A DNA stretch of 5,524 bases from an uncultured Clostridium sp. (GCA_958449715.1 CAUDIU010000101.1:1-5524), one strand, 5' to 3'. Counted from the first letter of the stretch, positions 1 to 5,524 are shown. The notes: generated by a model not told the origin, from the letters alone. A program made the numbers and translations.

Positions 1-92
1 CTAGCTCCAGTGCAAGCACATAATCTTGCAATATTTCCTGTATTTTGAGGAATTTCAGGTTCATATAAAACTATATTAATTTTGCTTGTCAT
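1..92 (-). CDS. trmL: tRNA (cytidine(34)-2'-O)-methyltransferase TrmL, N-terminal part only
   Basis: The minus strand from the ATG at 92-90 reads 30 open codons up to the window edge. The peptide begins MTSKINIVLYEPEIPQNTGN and continues IARLCACTGA. This matches the N-terminus of TrmL (YibK), a small SPOUT-fold enzyme that 2'-O-methylates the wobble nucleotide 34 of certain tRNA-Leu species using S-adenosylmethionine. The NTGN (residues 17-20) with R23 is the family's conserved motif 1; the knotted SAM-binding C-terminal part lies outside the window. The start sits inside the end of the phosphatidyltransferase gene in another frame, a 17-base overlap. A GGAAAG about 10 bases upstream may serve as ribosome binding site. 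It is the third gene of the run driven from near 1800. Identification from 30 residues is firm because this segment is highly conserved. Confidence 0.88.
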   Translation of the reverse strand, partial: MTSKINIVLYEPEIPQNTGNIARLCACTGA

Positions 93-702
93 CGTTAAAT
101 AACTTTCCGCTTTCAGCTACAACAGGGATTGCTCTAACTACACAGAAAATAATTGCAGCCCAAGCAAATATCATTGTGATTATATGAAGTGTAGGTGTGC
201 CTTTCCAGAATTCCATTCCAGGGGTATTTACTGCAATTAATAGTAAGAATGCTAAAACTTTTGCAACTGCATAGCTTATTCTCATAAATCTTGAAGCACA
301 AATAAATTTTCCCCAAGATGTTGATTGCATTGATTTTTCACCGAAAGCAGTCATTCCTTTTGATAAAGCAACACTTCTTATTCCATCTGTAGTGAAAGCT
401 CTAGCTACACAAACTAATGGGAATAAAATATTAATCCAGCCCATTACTGCAAATACAGTCCAATATGATACTTCAACAATTCTATCGCCTAAAATATCAA
501 GAACGGATCCCCATTCTGATGATTGATTTAGTTTTCTAGCTAAATAGCCATCAAGACCGTCCATTGAAAAAGCAATTATAGTTAATATAAATGCAAGAAT
601 ATATGACCAAGTTGTTTTTTCATATAGCAACGCAATTGCTGCATATGCTACAAATATTCTTGATACTGATACGATATTTGCAATATTATTTTTTATATTC
701 AT
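76..702 (-). CDS. CDP-alcohol phosphatidyltransferase (PgsA-like; head-group substrate uncertain)
   Basis: Integral membrane enzyme of 208 residues that should transfer a phosphatidyl group from CDP-diacylglycerol to a polar alcohol. The complete family signature is visible: D48-x2-D51-G-x2-A-R56, eight residues, G65-x3-D69-x3-D73; these four aspartates bind the catalytic divalent metals. Hydrophobic segments lie near residues 6-26, 32-47, 78-100, 143-158 and 172-195, and the length suits the family. The first half resembles glycerol-phosphate transferases (PgsA). However, after D69 the usual PLADK-like stretch is ILGDRIVE, and an Arg after the last Asp is commoner in inositol-phosphate-using members, so the product (phosphatidylglycerophosphate or another head group) is open. 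The ATG at 702-700 follows a GGAGAG ribosome binding site at good spacing. It lies 20 bases after the oxidoreductase gene and its end overlaps trmL, so the three are probably co-transcribed. Confidence 0.9.
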   Translation of the reverse strand: MNIKNNIANIVSVSRIFVAYAAIALLYEKTTWSYILAFILTIIAFSMDGLDGYLARKLNQSSEWGSVLDILGDRIVEVSYWTVFAVMGWINILFPLVCVARAFTTDGIRSVALSKGMTAFGEKSMQSTSWGKFICASRFMRISYAVAKVLAFLLLIAVNTPGMEFWKGTPTLHIITMIFAWAAIIFCVVRAIPVVAESGKLFNDDKQN

Positions 703-722
703 TTGATGTCTCTCCGATATTC

Positions 723-1721
723 TTATTTTTTAGTTCTAGATAGAGCAAAATTAACTTCATCAAGTTTTTTTACTTTATCACCAAGCATAATTTTTTCAGC
801 TTCTTCTAAGATTTGAGTTACCATAAACCCGTTATCTCCGTCAGAACGAGCTTTTTTGCCAGTTGCACAACAGCTGATAAAGTGTTGGCATTCAAGTTTA
901 AGTGGTTCAATTTCTAAATAATCAAGTTTAATATTTTGAGTATTGTCTTTTACGAAGTTATCAAAAATAACAAGTTTATTTTCTGCAACAGTATCGTCTA
1001 AAATCGCAGTCGCTTTAGTACCTCGTACAAGAAGTTGTACATGTTTTCTTGGTGTAATCCAACTGTCAGAAATATGTCCTATTACGCCATCTTCAAATTG
1101 TATTCCGATATGTGTAATATCCATAATTTCATTTTGATCAGATGAACAGCCAACTGCAGAGATTACATGTAAAGGTTCTTTCCCTGTTACATAACTAATC
1201 ATTGATACATCATGTGGAGCTAAATCCCACATTACACTTCTATCATTTTTAAAGTAATTAACATTTAATCTGTCGCTTTGCGCATATACAATTTTACCTA
1301 ATGCGCCTTCTTCAATAAGCATTTTTAAGCGGTTTACTGCTGGGTGATATAAAAGTAAGTGGCCTACCATTAAAACAAGACCTTTATCATGTGCTAATTG
1401 TGATAAATCTCTTGCTTCAGCTGCTACTGTTGAAATAGGTTTTTCTACATAAACATTTTTACCTGCTTCAAGCATAGCTTTTACCATTTTGTAGTGAGTA
1501 TGGCTTGGAGTTACAACGCATACTCCTGTGATTTCTTTGTTATTTATAATTTCATGGAAATCTTTAGTAACTTTTACACCAGGGTATTGTTCGGTTACTT
1601 TTTTTAAATTTTCTTCGTCAATGTCACATACTGTATCCAGTACATTTAAATTATAAAAATTGCGGACAATATTTCTTCCCCATACACCGCAGCCTATTAC
1701 TGCAACTTTTTGTTCGTTCAT
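723..1721 (-). CDS. Gfo/Idh/MocA family NAD(P)-dependent oxidoreductase
   Basis: Predicted cytoplasmic sugar (or sugar-nucleotide) dehydrogenase of 332 residues, a usual family length. The N-terminal Rossmann fold shows G10-x-G12-x2-G15, with acidic D33 at the end of the second strand, which favours NAD over NADP. The EKP motif (residues 93-95) provides the family's conserved lysine (K94) near the nicotinamide. The C-terminal substrate domain carries WDLAPHD (165-171), in which H170 is the likely catalytic histidine; this motif recurs in members encoded among sugar-nucleotide and surface-polysaccharide genes. The exact substrate cannot be read from sequence. The ATG at 1721-1719 has a weak GGGA site about 7 bases upstream. 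It is the first gene after a good promoter at 1797-1825 and is followed closely by the phosphatidyltransferase. A role in making a sugar or polyol for envelope lipids or glycans is inference from its neighbours. Confidence 0.93.
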   Translation of the reverse strand: MNEQKVAVIGCGVWGRNIVRNFYNLNVLDTVCDIDEENLKKVTEQYPGVKVTKDFHEIINNKEITGVCVVTPSHTHYKMVKAMLEAGKNVYVEKPISTVAAEARDLSQLAHDKGLVLMVGHLLLYHPAVNRLKMLIEEGALGKIVYAQSDRLNVNYFKNDRSVMWDLAPHDVSMISYVTGKEPLHVISAVGCSSDQNEIMDITHIGIQFEDGVIGHISDSWITPRKHVQLLVRGTKATAILDDTVAENKLVIFDNFVKDNTQNIKLDYLEIEPLKLECQHFISCCATGKKARSDGDNGFMVTQILEEAEKIMLGDKVKKLDEVNFALSRTKK

Positions 1722-1796
1722 GTTAATTCCCTAATCTTCTTTTTCTCTCATTATTTGTCTGTATACACATGTAAGATATCAAAATATCCTACTTAT

Positions 1797-1825
1797 ATCA
1801 TACTCTGCAAAGATTTTTTTGCAAA
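1797..1825 (-). promoter_or_regulatory. sigma70-type promoter for the oxidoreductase-phosphatidyltransferase-trmL run
   Basis: On the minus strand, TTTGCA (1825-1820, 4 of 6 matches to the -35 consensus) is followed after exactly 17 bases by TATGAT (1802-1797, 5 of 6 matches to the -10 consensus). Transcription would start near 1790, giving a leader of about 70 bases before the ATG at 1721. It lies in the 126-base gap between the glycosyltransferase and the oxidoreductase. No clear intrinsic terminator for the glycosyltransferase is seen in this gap, so some read-through is possible. In AT-rich DNA such matches also arise by chance. Confidence 0.55.
1806..1823. repeat. 6-bp inverted repeat overlapping the -35 element
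   Basis: TGCAAA (1806-1811) and TTTGCA (1818-1823) form a perfect 6-bp inverted repeat with a 6-base spacer. It covers part of the -35 hexamer and the spacer of the promoter at 1797-1825. Its position would suit a repressor operator, but it is short, has A/T-rich arms, and no cognate regulator is visible. It is not a terminator for the glycosyltransferase, because no T run follows it on the minus strand. Confidence 0.3.
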
Positions 1826-1847
1826 TTTTTACGTGAAGTTTTACAAA

Positions 1848-2705
1848 TTATTGTTGTTGATTTTGCATTGCATTTAATCTGATCTGATGCATTTCTTCGC
1901 ATCTAGAGAAGAATAATTCTCTATCAGCTTCCGGAAAATATTTTGAAAGTTTTTCCAATAGCGGTTGAGGAAATGCTGAATATTTTGCCATCTGATCTAA
2001 CATATCATCATTTATAGGATAGATTGATCTAAAGTTTTTGAAATAAATCCCTTTACTTTCTTCTTCAGAACGTTGTGGATTTTCCATTGCTTTTGTCCCA
2101 AGTTTGTAAGTTACATATGTAGAATCAAAATATGCAGGTTTGTAACCTTTCATAATTATTCTCATAATAAAATCAAAGTCAGACATTGTTTTAAATTTTT
2201 CATCAAAATAATTTTCTTTCTCAATCATTGATTTCTTGAAAAACATTGCTTGTCTTGCACAAGGCATAACTTGAAATGCGTTATGCATAGAAGGTGCAAA
2301 TAAGAAAACAAAACCTTCAGGGTGTCTGCAATATGCAGGAGCAAATGTAAAATCAGCATTACTTGCTTCCATTACATTTACAATATCATATATTGATGTA
2401 ATATCATGGATAAAATCATCGCAGCTTAAAAAAGTTACATATTTCCCTTTTGCTCTCATAACACCTTTATTGTAGGCATTAAATTTACCCGTATCTCTTT
2501 CAGAGTAGAATTTGAAAAAACCTTTGTTTTTATAGTTTTTAAGCATTTCAATAGTGCCATCATTTGAAGCATTATCAATTACTAAGTGTTCTATATTTGG
2601 GTAAGTTTGCAAATCTAATAATGAAATTAACAGATTAAAGTCATCTGCTAAGTTATTTTCAAGTAAGTTATAAGTCGGTGTGATTATAGTAACAAATGGT
2701 TCCAT
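1848..2705 (-). CDS. family 2 glycosyltransferase (GT-A fold)
   Basis: Predicted cytoplasmic inverting glycosyltransferase of 285 residues that would move a sugar from a nucleotide donor to an envelope glycan or lipid acceptor. Family features in order are TPTYN (9-13) and VIDNASNDGT (42-51) of the nucleotide-binding half; ERDTGKFNAYNKG (69-81), matching the common EPDxGxYDAMNKG block; SCDD (94-97), the metal-binding DxD-equivalent; RQAMFF (151-156), where HQxxFF is usual; and SDFDFIMRI near 175-183, where the aspartates supply the likely catalytic base. There is no transmembrane segment. The C-terminal 60 residues are helical and end in a glutamine-rich tail. The ATG at 2705-2703 has a strong AAAGGAG site five bases upstream. 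It has its own promoter at 2740-2768 and appears to be a single gene, so donor and acceptor are unknown. Confidence 0.93.
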   Translation of the reverse strand: MEPFVTIITPTYNLLENNLADDFNLLISLLDLQTYPNIEHLVIDNASNDGTIEMLKNYKNKGFFKFYSERDTGKFNAYNKGVMRAKGKYVTFLSCDDFIHDITSIYDIVNVMEASNADFTFAPAYCRHPEGFVFLFAPSMHNAFQVMPCARQAMFFKKSMIEKENYFDEKFKTMSDFDFIMRIIMKGYKPAYFDSTYVTYKLGTKAMENPQRSEEESKGIYFKNFRSIYPINDDMLDQMAKYSAFPQPLLEKLSKYFPEADRELFFSRCEEMHQIRLNAMQNQQQ

Positions 2706-2739
2706 TTTTACTCCTTTAAATTAATGGTTAATTTCTTTA

Positions 2740-2768
2740 AATATAGCATAAATCAGTATTTTTGACGA
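2740..2768 (-). promoter_or_regulatory. extended -10 promoter for the glycosyltransferase
   Basis: On the minus strand, TCGTCA (2768-2763, 4 of 6 matches) is followed after 17 bases by TATATT (2745-2740, 5 of 6 matches). TGC lies directly before the -10 hexamer, giving an extended -10 form (TGnTATATT). The start point would be near 2733, leaving a short leader of about 28 bases that contains the AAAGGAG ribosome binding site. The same DNA read on the plus strand holds TTGACG (2762-2767, 5 of 6 matches to a -35), so the two divergent genes may have overlapping -35 regions, but no equally good plus-strand -10 follows it. Confidence 0.55.
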
Positions 2769-2863
2769 ATTGTTACGAGATGTAAATTCTCTAAAAAAAA
2801 TACGGTAAAAATTTCTATTATGAGTTTAAATGTAAGTATCTGCAAAGTGTTTATTAAGAGTAT

Positions 2864-2870
2864 AGGAGGT
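2864..2870 (+). promoter_or_regulatory. strong Shine-Dalgarno site of the small membrane protein gene
   Basis: AGGAGGT, a full-length match to the anti-Shine-Dalgarno sequence, lies four bases before the ATG at 2875. It fixes the start of the small plus-strand gene at that ATG rather than at the in-frame ATGs of residues 18 and 21. It is the strongest ribosome binding site in the window, suggesting efficient translation. Confidence 0.8.
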
Positions 2871-2874
2871 TATT

Positions 2875-3306
2875 ATGAGTCAGTATGGTCAGTATACGTC
2901 TGTTTCTCCTGCCGAAGTCGGATTGATGACAGGAATGATTGGTGCCGGTATAGGATATACTTTAGCTCCAAGAAAATACAATCTTGAACAGCTTTTAACT
3001 CAAAAGCCTGATGTGTTTGAAAAATCTATTCCTCAAAAATATTTAAGTAAGGCAACTGATCCTCAAAAAAAAGCTCATAAAATGTTATTAGATGCAAGAA
3101 AATCAATTTTAGAAGCATCTAAAACAAATACTGGTGAAGCAAAATTGGCTGAACTTATAAGATCTCCCAAGTTGGAAAATGCTTATAAAGCAATAAAAAG
3201 TTTTTTACCTAAAGCAAGAGTGCAAACAGCTATTGTATTAGGAATTGTTGGTGGTTTTATAGGAGCTTTGTCTAAGATAATTTTCTTTGGAGATAAAAAT
3301 CCTTAG
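2875..3306 (+). CDS. unrecognised small protein with glycine-zipper hydrophobic segments at both ends
   Basis: I do not recognise this 143-residue protein. Residues about 14-31 form a hydrophobic, glycine-spaced segment (G16, G20, G23, G27). Residues about 117-138 form a second (G123, G126, G127, G130). Both have the GxxxG spacing of helices that pack tightly in membranes. Between them lie about 85 mostly polar, lysine-rich residues (33-115) with strong helix tendency, probably cytoplasmic. There is no cleavable signal peptide, lipobox or enzyme motif. An N-terminal hairpin-like peripheral association instead of two full membrane spans is possible, since the first segment is short. The real-gene call rests on the AGGAGGT site, the uninterrupted frame and the composition. 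It is divergent from the glycosyltransferase and convergent with dacB, so it is likely a single-gene transcript. No convincing promoter is seen; TTGACG (2762-2767) or TATTAT (2816-2821) might contribute. Confidence 0.82.
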   Translation: MSQYGQYTSVSPAEVGLMTGMIGAGIGYTLAPRKYNLEQLLTQKPDVFEKSIPQKYLSKATDPQKKAHKMLLDARKSILEASKTNTGEAKLAELIRSPKLENAYKAIKSFLPKARVQTAIVLGIVGGFIGALSKIIFFGDKNP

Positions 3307-4652
3307 TATGATGTGTAAATATCTCTAATGATATATTCTTCAAGAGATTTTTTATCATTTGATTTTGTTTTTGGATCGTTAATCATAATATCAAATGCAT
3401 AAGTCTTTCCGCTTCTTGATGTAATATATCCAGCAATACCGCTTACGTCTGATAAAGTTCCGGTTTTAGCTCTCAGATTATCTTTAAAATAAAGCATTCT
3501 ATTTCTAAGAGTGCCTTCTCCTGCTGTAGGCATAGAATTTTTTAATACTTCATTTTTGGATTGTTTGACAAGGTAATCTGTCATAAAATCAGTTGTGATT
3601 ATATTATTTTTTGATACGCCACTACCATCTACAATTTTGATATCTTTGGCATCAATTCCTATTTTTTTGAAATATGCATCTAACATTTCTTGTGAGTGTG
3701 ATAGTGAACCTGTATTATTTACAAATTTTGCTCCAGCTAATTTGAACACTGTTTCTGCAACAAAGTTGTTGCTATTCATTAAAATAGCTTTAACTGCTTG
3801 TGATATTGGGTGTTTTATTTCTGCAACAAGATAAACATTTGTGGCTGGTGTTTTCTTTTGAGGAAAACTTCCATAATAATCCATTTTTGCTGATTTTATA
3901 GCATCTTCAAGTCTTAGTATAAAGTATCTTTTAGGATTATTAATAGGAATTTCTTCCGTAATTTGTTTATTTATAGTTCCTGATATATTTAAAATGTTTG
4001 GAGCAATACTGTTATTTCTGTTTAATTCAATGTCATTTTCTTTGCCAGTTATTACAAGATTCATAAATGTAACAGGATAAAATTTAGTTGTATAGATTTG
4101 TGCTGGAGAGCCTAGATTTGTTGGGGCAATAATAATACTTAATAAATTTTTATCAATATTGTAAGAACTGAATTTTGGCATTAAAGGGTTTAAGTCATCA
4201 TCCCATTGCCAGCCTTCTCCCCATTCTGTTTTGTCAAAAATATAGTCATCTATATAAATAATTTTTGGAGAGGTTATTTTTTTGTCTTTAACTGCTTTTT
4301 CCATTAAAGAATTTAAGCCAGCTGAAGTTAGAAAAGGATCAGCTCCAAGTTTTAAATATAAATCATTATTTGTTGTTTTATACAATTTTGTTGAAAATTC
4401 ATAATCATCACCAAGTGTATCAATTGATGCTCCAAGTGTAATTAATTTTAATGTAGAAGCAGGCATAGTAGGTTGTTTGTCATTTAATTTGTATATAACT
4501 TTTCCAGTTTCTACATCTTTTACGGACACTGATACTGCACCTTTATTAATATCTGATTGTGCAATTGTTTTATCAATTGCAGCTGAATAAGTTTTTGCTT
4601 GAGTTGTCATTATTAAAAGTAATGTAATTAAAATATTAAATAATTTTTTCAT
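3303..4652 (-). CDS. dacB: D-alanyl-D-alanine carboxypeptidase/endopeptidase, PBP4 (DacB, peptidase S13) type
   Basis: Exported class C penicillin-binding protein of 449 residues that trims peptidoglycan: it removes terminal D-Ala and/or cuts D-Ala-mDAP cross-links. Residues 1 to about 19-25 are a signal peptide (MKK, then a hydrophobic core, with small residues at QA and SAA). All three active-site motifs are intact: S66-T-L-K69 with the nucleophilic serine, S294-N-N296, and K396-T-G-T399. Roughly 225 residues between the first two motifs correspond to the inserted domains typical of the PBP4 family. DGSG (342-345) and GTLRNR (380-385) are further family landmarks. The ATG at 4652-4650 overlaps the amidase stop as ATGA, with GAGGT nine bases upstream, so translation is probably coupled. 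Its TAA overlaps the stop of the convergent small gene. The length is slightly below the E. coli enzyme, with no sign of truncation. Confidence 0.95.
   Translation of the reverse strand: MKKLFNILITLLLIMTTQAKTYSAAIDKTIAQSDINKGAVSVSVKDVETGKVIYKLNDKQPTMPASTLKLITLGASIDTLGDDYEFSTKLYKTTNNDLYLKLGADPFLTSAGLNSLMEKAVKDKKITSPKIIYIDDYIFDKTEWGEGWQWDDDLNPLMPKFSSYNIDKNLLSIIIAPTNLGSPAQIYTTKFYPVTFMNLVITGKENDIELNRNNSIAPNILNISGTINKQITEEIPINNPKRYFILRLEDAIKSAKMDYYGSFPQKKTPATNVYLVAEIKHPISQAVKAILMNSNNFVAETVFKLAGAKFVNNTGSLSHSQEMLDAYFKKIGIDAKDIKIVDGSGVSKNNIITTDFMTDYLVKQSKNEVLKNSMPTAGEGTLRNRMLYFKDNLRAKTGTLSDVSGIAGYITSRSGKTYAFDIMINDPKTKSNDKKSLEEYIIRDIYTSY
3321..3353 (+). terminator. possible weak intrinsic terminator of the small plus-strand gene, inside dacB
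   Basis: ATCTCT (3321-3326) and AGAGAT (3343-3348) can pair, and a run of six T (3348-3353) follows on the plus strand. It lies just past the stop of the small membrane protein gene. The 6-bp A/T-rich stem and 16-base loop are weak for an intrinsic terminator. The call rests mainly on position, since the convergent genes leave no space between them. Confidence 0.25.
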
Positions 4653-5467
4653 ACTTTTTTTACCTCATAAGTTTCTCTAATATCATTAATACAAGTGCAT
4701 TTATTTCTGAATTTATACATTTCATTAAAATCTAAAGTTGCATTCATAGCACCTTCTTTTTGATCTTTAATTTCGGATATTGAATCTCCTTTATAATCAA
4801 TAATTCTTGAATGTCCGATATTCCATTCTCCGTCTTCTATGTATCCTGATTGAGTTAATGCAACCATAAATGATTGGTTTTCAACTGCTCTGCATCTTGT
4901 CATACATTCCCAAGGAATAGGTTTCTTTAAGCCCCAAGCTGCACAATTTATTAATAAGTCTGCTCCAGCCTTGCGATATGCTCTATAAATTTCAGGAAAT
5001 CTTATGTCATAACAAATTGTAAGTCCTGTATTTATTCCTTCAATATCTACCATTACTGGGAATTTCCCAACTTCTACAAATTTCCCTTCATCAGAACCGT
5101 AATATGAAAATAGGTGGTTTTTTGAATATGTTGTAATAAGCTCACCTTTTCTATTTATTACAGGACAAGTATTATAGTAATGCTCATTTTCTTTAGAAAT
5201 GAAACTGCCGCCAATAATCCAAGTTTTATATTTTTTTGCAATTTCAGATAGAAAATTGATTGTATCACTATTATTTATTTCTTCGGCACTTTCTCTAAAA
5301 TGCTTAGGAGACCAGCCTACAGTCCATACTTCAGGTAAGACTATAATATCTACACCTGCTTTTACATCTCTTTCTACAAGCATATTAACTTTATCAAAGT
5401 TTGCTTTTTTATCCCCAATTTTAGAACACATCTGAATTGCAGATATGTTTATTTTTTTTTGTCCCAT
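4649..5467 (-). CDS. carbon-nitrogen hydrolase, nitrilase superfamily (possibly omega-amidase-like)
   Basis: Cytoplasmic thiol amidase of 272 residues, a usual length for the superfamily. The Glu-Lys-Cys catalytic triad is visible: E46 in LPEVWT, K116 in YSKNHLF, and C152 in ICYDIRFPE. E127 (SDEGK) fits the additional active-site glutamate. CYDIRFPE and CRAVENQ (192-198) are most like the omega-amidase/YafV/Nit2 branch, which hydrolyses alpha-ketoglutaramate or deaminated glutathione in metabolite repair, but other amide substrates are possible. No signal peptide is seen. The ATG at 5467-5465 has no good nearby ribosome binding site: GAGG lies 16 bases upstream, inside the preceding gene. No alternative start exists between it and an in-frame stop at 5491-5489, so it is probably translated by coupling to that gene. 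Codons 3-5 lie in a run of nine A. Its TGA overlaps the dacB start. Confidence 0.92.
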   Translation of the reverse strand: MGQKKINISAIQMCSKIGDKKANFDKVNMLVERDVKAGVDIIVLPEVWTVGWSPKHFRESAEEINNSDTINFLSEIAKKYKTWIIGGSFISKENEHYYNTCPVINRKGELITTYSKNHLFSYYGSDEGKFVEVGKFPVMVDIEGINTGLTICYDIRFPEIYRAYRKAGADLLINCAAWGLKKPIPWECMTRCRAVENQSFMVALTQSGYIEDGEWNIGHSRIIDYKGDSISEIKDQKEGAMNATLDFNEMYKFRNKCTCINDIRETYEVKKV

Positions 5468-5523
5468 AGTTTTTGTTTTTTTGCCTCGTTATATATTTCA
5501 GGAGCTTTCGCTTCTAAATTGAG
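5449..5523 (-). CDS. C-terminal end of an unrecognised gene upstream of the amidase
   Basis: From the right edge the minus strand reads 24 open codons ending in TAA at 5451-5449. The peptide is LNLEAKAPEIYNEAK followed by KQKLWDKKK: charged, helical and soluble-looking, as expected of a protein's C-terminal helix. The two other minus-strand frames hit stops within the same stretch. The frame overlaps the amidase start by 19 bases, a common arrangement in a tight operon, and its GAGG and ongoing translation may feed the amidase start. The fragment is too short to identify. Its last codons, GAC AAA AAA AAA TAA, contain a run of nine A that could allow slippage into the amidase frame. Confidence 0.6.
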   Translation of the reverse strand, partial: LNLEAKAPEIYNEAKKQKLWDKKK

Positions 5524-5524
5524 T

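Noticed and set aside
134..316. A 60-codon open frame within the phosphatidyltransferase gene on the same strand
   Set aside because: It lies wholly inside a gene with a complete catalytic motif, is rich in Cys/Tyr/Asn as expected from an off-frame reading, and has no supporting start signal.
943..1137. Plus-strand open frame opposite the oxidoreductase
   Set aside because: An antisense shadow of a well-supported gene, with Ser/Cys/Ile-rich composition typical of such readings.
1775..1788. GATAT/ATATC inverted repeat near the predicted start point of the oxidoreductase transcript
   Set aside because: Five A/T-rich base pairs with a four-base loop are expected by chance in this composition. 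It was not listed as an operator or riboswitch.
2777..2800. GAGA/TCTC hairpin followed by eight A on the plus strand, considered as a terminator
   Set aside because: The stem is only 4 bp. On the minus strand the T run comes before the hairpin, not after, and no gene ends here on either strand.
2706..2874. Possible riboswitch or small RNA in the divergent region
   Set aside because: No extended conserved-looking helices or recognisable aptamer core; the region is short and explained by promoters and ribosome binding sites.
3595..3834. Plus-strand open frame opposite dacB
   Set aside because: Antisense shadow of an intact PBP4 gene; no recognisable domain or ribosome binding site.
5199..5435. 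Plus-strand open frame opposite the amidase
   Set aside because: Antisense shadow of a gene with an intact catalytic triad.
1..5524. A defence, mobile or secretion system spanning several genes
   Set aside because: All recognised genes are common envelope or metabolic families. There are no transposases, integrases, nucleases, toxin-antitoxin pairs, CRISPR repeats or terminal inverted repeats.

Overview
This is an AT-rich stretch of bacterial chromosome carrying ordinary envelope and housekeeping genes. Almost everything is on the minus strand; one small gene is on the plus strand. The lineage cannot be fixed from the sequence alone. A PBP4-type peptidase with a signal peptide, a phosphatidyltransferase whose DGYLARKLNQ stretch looks cyanobacterial, and the low G+C would all fit a non-photosynthetic gut relative of Cyanobacteria (Vampirovibrionia/Gastranaerophilales). 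That placement is a low-confidence inference.

Left part, read right to left: a sigma70-type promoter (1797-1825) faces a three-gene run. The run is a Gfo/Idh/MocA NAD(P)-dependent oxidoreductase (723-1721), then a CDP-alcohol phosphatidyltransferase (76-702) after a 20-base gap, then the first 30 codons of the tRNA wobble methyltransferase trmL, which overlaps the phosphatidyltransferase by 17 bases. To the right lies a single family 2 glycosyltransferase (1848-2705) with its own extended -10 promoter (2740-2768). Together these suggest sugar and phospholipid chemistry at the cytoplasmic membrane.

Middle: a 169-base divergent intergenic region separates the glycosyltransferase from a plus-strand gene (2875-3306). 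That gene encodes a 143-residue protein I do not recognise, with a glycine-zipper hydrophobic segment at each end and a basic helical middle. Its stop codon overlaps the stop of the convergent gene to its right.

Right part, again minus strand: the C-terminal end of an unrecognised gene (5449-5523) overlaps the start of a nitrilase-superfamily amidase (4649-5467). The amidase in turn overlaps, by ATGA, a D-alanyl-D-alanine carboxypeptidase of the PBP4/DacB type (3303-4652). These three are probably one transcript with coupled translation.

I see no RNA gene, insertion sequence, CRISPR array or phage signature, and no clear new multi-gene system. The points most worth a second look are the unknown glycine-zipper protein, the A9 slippery run at the upstream gene/amidase junction, the overlapping convergent stops, and the uncertain substrate of the phosphatidyltransferase.
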